A stretch of 10,355 nucleotides of DNA, taken from Clostridia bacterium (lineage in GTDB: Bacteria; Bacillota; Clostridia; Christensenellales; Aristaeellaceae). Positions 6,708 through 10,355 of this stretch are shown one piece after another. How positions within the stretch are numbered: the first letter of the stretch is position 1; every line of letters begins with the position of its first letter. The translations under genes were made by a program, and so were the position numbers. The DNA is taken from NCBI GenBank assembly GCA_017551645.1, contig JAFZLE010000276.1, forward strand, positions 1-10,355, read 5' to 3'. The notes under the pieces were generated by a model. It ran no database searches and was not told the DNA's origin. It worked only from the letters and a program-made list of their open reading frames with translations.

Positions 6708-7805
6708 TTAATCGTTAAGCCACGCGGCCTCAGGCACGGGCTTGGTAGGTCTGGGAGTGGGGGAGGGTGTGGGCGTCACGTTGGGATCCGGCGTGGGAGT
6801 GGGATAGTAGAATATAGCGTTATCGTCCACGGTGGAAGGCGTGGTGTAGGAATAGATGTTGCTGGTAGTGGTGGGCTGCGCGGTGATTATGGGGTTGGGC
6901 GTGGGAGTGGGAACGGCTTCGAGCTCGTCTATGGACTGCACCATCTCCCTGAGCACGAACACGTCTTCTATGGCGGAAAAGTCCACCGCGGGCAGTACGG
7001 ACACATATTTGTCAGAGGTGCTCTGGGAACGGCTCACGGCGGTGACCGAACCGATCAGCAGCCCCTTGGGGAAACGGCTGTCCAGGCCGCTGGTATACAC
7101 AGTGTCTCCGATACGCACGTTGCCCAGGTTGGAAAGGTAGTACATGCGGCACTCGTTCAAGCTGTCGCCGGTCTGCCTGACGCCCTGGAGCATGCCGTTG
7201 TCGCGGGTACGGCCTATCAGTGAAGCCACGGAGGAACGGGAGTCTATTATGGTTATGACCGTGGAAAAGTTGTAGCCCACGGTGTTTATCCTGCCGATAA
7301 GGCCGCTGGCGTTGACTACGGCCATGTTCTGGGCGATGCCGTCGTTCAGACCCTTGTTTATGGTGAACGTCTCGAACCACACACCCGTATCCTTGGCTAT
7401 GACTTTCGCGTATACGGGAGAAAGCGCTTCGTATTCGTCTTTCGCGCCCAACAGGGTGGTGAGGCGCTCGTTTTCGCTTATGACCTCGTCGTAGGAATTG
7501 ATCTGTATCTGCAGCAGCTCGACCTGCTGGCGCAGATCGTCCACCTCATCCTGCAGGTTGGAATCCGACGGCGCGCCGAACCAGCTTTTGAAGAATGAAG
7601 TGATGTTCGTGAACACTTTCTGCACGGGAGTAAACACTGTACCTGCGCCGTTCTCGACTATGGAGATGTCTCCGGAGGGGCGTAAAAGCAGGTATCTTAC
7701 CAGAGAAAAAACTATAATGACTACCAGCGCAGTATAGATTATGCTGCGGATACGGCGGCTTCTTTGTTTTTTGCTTTTTTTAGCGCTCGCGCTTTGCGTT
7801 GCCAT
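6708..7805 (-). CDS. mreC: Rod shape-determining protein MreC with Pro/Thr-rich tail
   Basis: A 365-residue bitopic membrane protein. Order: basic cytoplasmic N-terminus (1-20), one membrane helix (about 21-41), a coiled coil (about 82-120, heptad-like Leu/Val pattern ending in ENERLTTLLG), then the two beta-barrel MreC core (about 126-290). Core landmarks are INKGLNDGI (149-157), IGRINTVG (170-177), the SSVASLIGRTRDNG region (191-204), GDTVYTSGLDSRFPKGLLIG (233-252) and FVLR (283-286). MreC is the extracytoplasmic scaffold that binds and activates PBP2. Residues 298-365 are an added low-complexity tail with three Pro-Thr blocks (299-305, 335-342, 345-357), absent from short MreC proteins such as that of B. 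subtilis. The start has AGGGG about 9-10 nt upstream; 18 nt separate it from the mreB stop. Confidence 0.94.
   Translation of the reverse strand: MATQSASAKKSKKQRSRRIRSIIYTALVVIIVFSLVRYLLLRPSGDISIVENGAGTVFTPVQKVFTNITSFFKSWFGAPSDSNLQDEVDDLRQQVELLQIQINSYDEVISENERLTTLLGAKDEYEALSPVYAKVIAKDTGVWFETFTINKGLNDGIAQNMAVVNASGLIGRINTVGYNFSTVITIIDSRSSVASLIGRTRDNGMLQGVRQTGDSLNECRMYYLSNLGNVRIGDTVYTSGLDSRFPKGLLIGSVTAVSRSQSTSDKYVSVLPAVDFSAIEDVFVLREMVQSIDELEAVPTPTPNPIITAQPTTTSNIYSYTTPSTVDDNAIFYYPTPTPDPNVTPTPSPTPRPTKPVPEAAWLND
6738..6913 (-). repeat. Degenerate GT-rich repeats encoding the MreC Pro/Thr tail
   Basis: On the plus strand the 15-mer GGCGTGGGAGTGGGA occurs exactly at 6790-6804 and again at 6898-6912, and a diverged run of the same kind (GGTCTGGGAGTGGGGGAGGG and onward) lies at 6748-6780. 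Read on the coding strand these are short Pro-Thr codon runs. They are internal to mreC, not intergenic. Such runs can expand or shrink by slippage, so tail length may vary between strains (inference). Confidence 0.6.
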
Positions 7806-7823
7806 GTTTCGTGACCCCTAAAG

Positions 7824-8861
7824 TTATACTTCGTAGGCTGAGTAGGCGTTCTCGAGCCTGCGCAGCAGCCTGTCGTCGCCCGCGGCGAGCAGAGCGCCTC
7901 TAACCGCGTCGTAACAGGGCTCTCCGCTTTGGTAGACGTCTATCTGCGTATCGTTTTTGAGCCTGTCTGCCAGGCTGAACAGCTCGCTGCCGCCGCCCGT
8001 GAGGCTGATGCCGTTTTTGAGTATGTCCCCGGCGTATTCCACGGGAATGTTGTACAGTGCGTCGGAGATCATGCCCGTGAGCTCTTCCAGGGGGCGTTTG
8101 ATCGCTTCGTACACGTCCATGGCGCTTACGTTCGCGCTGACGGGCCTACCGGTGATCACGTTCCTGCCGTAAAGGGTATGGGACGCGTCCTCCCGGGGTT
8201 CAACGGCGCTGCCCAACTGCTCTTTCAGCTCGCTTGCGACTTCACGGGACAGCAGCAGAGAGTATTTCCGGCGCACATAGTCTATGATGGCGCTGTCGAA
8301 AGCGGAAGAACCTGTTTTCATGTGACGGGAAAGCGTGATGGCGTAGGAGGAAATTACGCTGACCTCGGTAACGCTGGCGCCTATGGACACCACCAGCTGA
8401 GCCTGGGGCCGGTCGATCTTGCGCTGCATGCACAGGGCTGCCGCCACGGGCGCCTTGATTATGACCGCTTTTTTCGCCCCGGCAAGCAGGGCGGTGTTGG
8501 CGAGTGCCGCGCGTTCAACTCTGGTGGCGCCTTCGGGGCAGGTGAGCACGAGCCGGGATTTATCCAGCGTCTTTCTGTGCCCGGCGCTTTTTTCCACGGC
8601 GCTGAGCAGCAATATGGCGGCAAGCTCGCTGTCCGCCACCGCTCCGTAGGAGATGGGGCTGACCACCAATGTATCCTGCCCGCTTCGGCCGCTCATACGC
8701 GCGGCTTCGTCCCCGGCGGCGTAGACTTCGGAGCTTTTGAGCGCGTCAACCATGACCACGCTGCGACACCTGGTCACGGGGGTTTTTTCGTCTGTCATCA
8801 CATATGTGGAAGCGCTGCCCATGTCGGCCGCGATCAAACTGCTAAAAGAGATGCCCGCCAT
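7824..8861 (-). CDS. mreB: Divergent MreB-like actin homologue with degenerate ATPase site
   Basis: A 345-residue actin-fold protein at the mreB position of the operon. MreB landmarks: phosphate-1 ADMGSASTY (12-20, Asp13 kept), GDEAARMSGRS (50-60), CPEGATRVERAAL (108-120), the AGAK segment (127-130), DYVRRKYSLLL (194-204), GRNVITGRPV (232-241), and the adenosine motif SLTGGGSELF (286-295). The catalytic parts are altered. Where MreB has EEPMAAAIG this protein has KAPVAAALC (136-144), putting Ala137 at the catalytic Glu. Where MreB has DIGGGTTEVAV it has SIGASVTEVSV (159-169), so the phosphate-2 Asp is Ser159 and the Gly-Gly-Gly-Thr is Gly-Ala-Ser-Val. It may bind nucleotide weakly but probably does not hydrolyse it. 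The frame is fully open and the surface motifs are kept, so it is not a decayed pseudogene. Start: ATG at 8861 overlaps the maf stop by 1 nt (TAATG) with GGAGGA just upstream; a longer open frame to 9119 runs inside maf and is not used. Confidence 0.85.
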   Translation of the reverse strand: MAGISFSSLIAADMGSASTYVMTDEKTPVTRCRSVVMVDALKSSEVYAAGDEAARMSGRSGQDTLVVSPISYGAVADSELAAILLLSAVEKSAGHRKTLDKSRLVLTCPEGATRVERAALANTALLAGAKKAVIIKAPVAAALCMQRKIDRPQAQLVVSIGASVTEVSVISSYAITLSRHMKTGSSAFDSAIIDYVRRKYSLLLSREVASELKEQLGSAVEPREDASHTLYGRNVITGRPVSANVSAMDVYEAIKRPLEELTGMISDALYNIPVEYAGDILKNGISLTGGGSELFSLADRLKNDTQIDVYQSGEPCYDAVRGALLAAGDDRLLRRLENAYSAYEV

Positions 8862-8869
8862 TAGTCCTC
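8861..8869 (-). promoter_or_regulatory. Ribosome binding site and stop-start coupling of maf and mreB
   Basis: The end of maf on the coding strand reads GGAGGACTAATG. GGAGGA (the codons for the last Glu-Asp plus part of Leu) is a near-ideal Shine-Dalgarno for mreB, and the stop TAA shares one A with the mreB ATG. This arrangement supports the mreB start at 8861 and suggests that ribosomes finishing maf reinitiate at mreB. Confidence 0.8.
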
Positions 8870-9442
8870 CAGTATACCCATTTGTCTGACTTCCCGCAAA
8901 AAAAGTTCGCTGGGGAAGCCCACTATATTGTCGTATGAACCTTTCACTTCGGAAACGAACCTGCCGGCGCCGCCCTGTATGGCGTAGGCTCCCGCCTTGT
9001 CCATGGGCTCTCCGCTCTCGGCGTAGGCGCGTATCTCGTCCTGCCCCAGCTTGCGGAAGCTTACGTAAGTGACGTCCCGCGAGACGCGCATGCTCCCCGT
9101 AACGGTGTCGATAAGGCACAGCCCGCTCAATACCCGGTGGGTGTTGCCGGACAGTTCCGAGAGCATGCCTTCCGCCTGGGAAACGCTGCCGGGCTTGCCG
9201 AATATCTCGTCACCCAGCGCGACCAGCGTGTCGCAGCCTATGACCAGTGCGCCCGTAAGCCCTTTAGCCACGCTTTCGGCCTTGCGCCTTGCCAGCGACA
9301 TCACTATCTCGTCTGCGCTGCCGCTCACGTCGTTTTCGTCGGCGTTTGAAGGGATTATGTCGAACGCGACGCCCAGCTTATCCAGTATCTCGCGCCTGCG
9401 GGGCGAGGAAGAAGCCAGCACGACGCGCCTGCTAAACTCCAT
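8861..9442 (-). CDS. maf: Maf-like nucleoside triphosphate pyrophosphatase
   Basis: A 193-residue Maf/HAM1-fold protein that hydrolyses non-canonical or surplus nucleoside triphosphates to monophosphates in the cytoplasm. Motifs in order: LASSSPRRREIL (9-20), GCDTLV with catalytic-type Asp71 (69-74), FGKP (81-84), SGNTHRVLSG (98-107), GEPMDKAGAYAIQGG (144-158) and GSYDNIVGFP (168-177). The DKAGAYAIQG form matches the dTTP/UTP (YhdE) branch rather than the m7GTP (YceF) branch, where the segment differs. Length is normal for the family. Start choice: ATG at 9442 has GGAGAG with 8 nt spacing; an ATG two codons earlier (9448) leaves only 2 nt. The longer open frame up to 9646 crosses the promoter and is rejected. 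It is the first gene of the operon, as in B. subtilis where maf precedes radC and mreBCD; radC is missing here. Confidence 0.95.
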   Translation of the reverse strand: MEFSRRVVLASSSPRRREILDKLGVAFDIIPSNADENDVSGSADEIVMSLARRKAESVAKGLTGALVIGCDTLVALGDEIFGKPGSVSQAEGMLSELSGNTHRVLSGLCLIDTVTGSMRVSRDVTYVSFRKLGQDEIRAYAESGEPMDKAGAYAIQGGAGRFVSEVKGSYDNIVGFPSELFLREVRQMGILED

Positions 9443-9473
9443 ACGCATTACTCTCCATAATATACTAACATAC

Positions 9474-9502
9474 ATTATACAACAACGCGCCGATTCAATC
9501 AA
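9474..9502 (-). promoter_or_regulatory. Sigma-A-type promoter of the maf-mre operon
   Basis: On the minus strand TTGATT (9502-9497) is followed after exactly 17 nt by a perfect TATAAT (9479-9474). AT-rich sequence lies further upstream (to about 9540) and could act as an UP element. The expected start of transcription near 9467 leaves a leader of about 25 nt before the maf ATG. No other promoter as good was noticed inside the operon, so this is probably the main promoter for all eight genes. Confidence 0.72.
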
Positions 9503-9566
9503 GCAAAAAGTATATGAATATAATGGAAAGCAAATATTGACACGGCGGCGCGAAACGGATGAAAGC

Positions 9567-9595
9567 TTGCTTTTTTCCGCGTTTTCGTGTATAAT
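9567..9595 (+). promoter_or_regulatory. Sigma-A-type promoter of ftsK
   Basis: A perfect TATAAT (9590-9595) lies 17 nt after TTGCTT (9567-9572, three of six -35 bases). A start of transcription near 9602 gives a leader of about 35 nt before the ftsK ATG. A consensus TTGACA at 9537-9542 is nearby but has no matching -10 at the right distance. The promoter is back to back with that of the maf operon, about 65 bp apart, so a regulator binding between them could act on both. Confidence 0.68.
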
Positions 9596-9636
9596 GCTAT
9601 CTGAGAGATTATGGCTTTTAGCTTTTCGGAGGATAG

Positions 9637-10355
9637 ATGGCAACAAATACGCGCAGAACGCCGCCCAGGGGCAGAAATGTCAAAAAAAGCGGCGCTAAAA
9701 GCAGGAAAACTGTAAAAAAACCCGTAAGCCGGCAGACACAGGCAAAGAATCCCAACGAGGCGAGGGCGACACTGTTCCTGCTGGCGGCGGCGCTGATGCT
9801 CGCAATAGTGCTGGGCGGGGACAGAAACGCGGCGCGGGAATGGACCAACAGGCTGTTTGAGGGGCTGTTCGGTTCGCTCACGGTGCTGGTCATCATGCTC
9901 TTCGCTCTGCTGGGAGTGCTCGCTTTTGCCGCATCCCGCAGGGGCAACTCCGGCGTAAAATGGATACTCACTCCGTCGCTCATTTGCTTTTTCGTATTGA
10001 GCGTGACCCAGGGCTTCTATGTGGAAAAAGTGGAAGCGTCCATGGGGCTGAAAACTTACGCGAATTTTCTGGCGCAGGCGTACCGCATGGGCGAAGGCGG
10101 CGGCCTGGTGGGTTCGCTCATAGGCTACCCGCTGACCAAGCTGCTCACCTGCTGGGGACAGCTGGCGGCGCTGCTGGCCCTGAGCGTGTTCCTGCTTCAG
10201 AAATCCGGTGCGCTGTCCGTGGGTGACACCGCGGCCAAGGCCTGGAATACCGGCAAAAAAGCGGGCGCCAGCCTGTCCAGCGCCGCCAGGAGCGTCACTG
10301 ATGTAGCCAGGAAAAAGGTGATGACCATAAGCGACGGGCGCCGCCGCAAGAATGA
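9637..10355 (+). CDS. ftsK: FtsK/SpoIIIE-type DNA translocase, N-terminal part
   Basis: The first 239 codons, open to the right edge. A very basic N-terminus (about 1-45, rich in Arg/Lys) is followed by several membrane helices (about 45-60, 78-98, 108-124, 155-187) and then a basic, Ala/Ser-rich linker (from about 196). The segment GEGGGLVGSLIGYPLTKLL (152-170) closely matches the last helix pair of the FtsK/SpoIIIE membrane domain. The motor and gamma domains would lie beyond the window and are not seen. Full-length proteins anchor at the septum and pump DNA out of the closing division plane or into the forespore. Start: ATG at 9637 with GGAGGA at 9628-9633, slightly close (3-4 nt) but strong; the frame is then open throughout. 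FtsK and SpoIIIE cannot be told apart from this part. Confidence 0.88.
   Translation, partial: MATNTRRTPPRGRNVKKSGAKSRKTVKKPVSRQTQAKNPNEARATLFLLAAALMLAIVLGGDRNAAREWTNRLFEGLFGSLTVLVIMLFALLGVLAFAASRRGNSGVKWILTPSLICFFVLSVTQGFYVEKVEASMGLKTYANFLAQAYRMGEGGGLVGSLIGYPLTKLLTCWGQLAALLALSVFLLQKSGALSVGDTAAKAWNTGKKAGASLSSAARSVTDVARKKVMTISDGRRRKN

Noticed and set aside
7824..8861. mreB as a pseudogene
   Set aside because: The frame is intact, length is normal, many conserved surface motifs remain and the translation signals are strong. Changes are concentrated in the ATPase site, which points to altered function rather than decay.
7929..8864. A 311-codon plus-strand frame opposite mreB
   Set aside because: Exact-register antisense shadow; the minus strand carries the actin-fold motifs and a strong translational start.
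8862..9119. N-terminal extension of the mreB frame by 86 codons
   Set aside because: The extension runs through the maf gene in another frame, is Arg/Gly-rich without family similarity, and the ATG at 8861 has an ideal ribosome binding site and the normal MreB N-terminus.
9443..9646. N-terminal extension of maf by 68 codons
   Set aside because: It would cross the operon promoter and the divergent ftsK promoter and start. Maf proteins begin near the LASxSPRR motif, which fits the start at 9442.
9618..9983. A 121-codon minus-strand frame opposite the ftsK start
   Set aside because: It is antisense to the FtsK N-terminus and has no family similarity; it would also have to read into the divergent promoter gap.

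Overview
The window reads as a chromosomal piece of a Bacillota bacterium, most likely class Clostridia. The grounds are gene order (maf-mreB-mreC-mreD-PBP2-minD-rodA is a Firmicutes-type elongation/division cluster), strong GGAGG-type ribosome binding sites, sigma-A-like promoters, and a clostridial-looking MATE transporter. Base composition is moderately GC-rich, and the codons TTA, CTA and TCA are clearly avoided. I cannot place it below class. It could equally be an isolate or a metagenome contig.

Layout. (1) Positions 2-145, plus strand: the last 47 residues of a SUKH/SMI1-KNR4-like protein. (2) 146-254: a short gap with one hairpin terminator that serves both converging transcripts. (3) 255-9442, minus strand: one uninterrupted operon, in transcription order maf, mreB, mreC, mreD, PBP2 (mrdA), minD, rodA, MATE transporter. 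Gaps inside it run from a 17-nt overlap to about 18 nt. (4) 9443-9636: a divergent promoter region with a well-formed promoter in each direction. (5) 9637-10355, plus strand: the first 239 codons of a membrane FtsK/SpoIIIE-type DNA translocase, cut by the window end.

How the genes work together. MreB, MreC, MreD, PBP2 and RodA are the elongasome that builds lateral peptidoglycan: RodA polymerises glycan, PBP2 crosslinks it, and MreC/MreD tie them to the cytoskeleton. MinD belongs to septum placement and Maf is a house-cleaning nucleotide pyrophosphatase traditionally linked to septum formation. The enzymatic members (RodA, PBP2) keep their key residues, but two regulatory or cytoskeletal members are odd. 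The MreB homologue has lost the catalytic glutamate and the phosphate-2 aspartate/glycines of the actin ATPase site. MinD stands alone, with no room for minC or minE. Together these suggest an elongation/division module whose enzymes are intact while its ATP-driven spatial control is remodelled. That is the most interesting feature here. No mobile elements, CRISPR arrays, tRNA or rRNA genes were seen.
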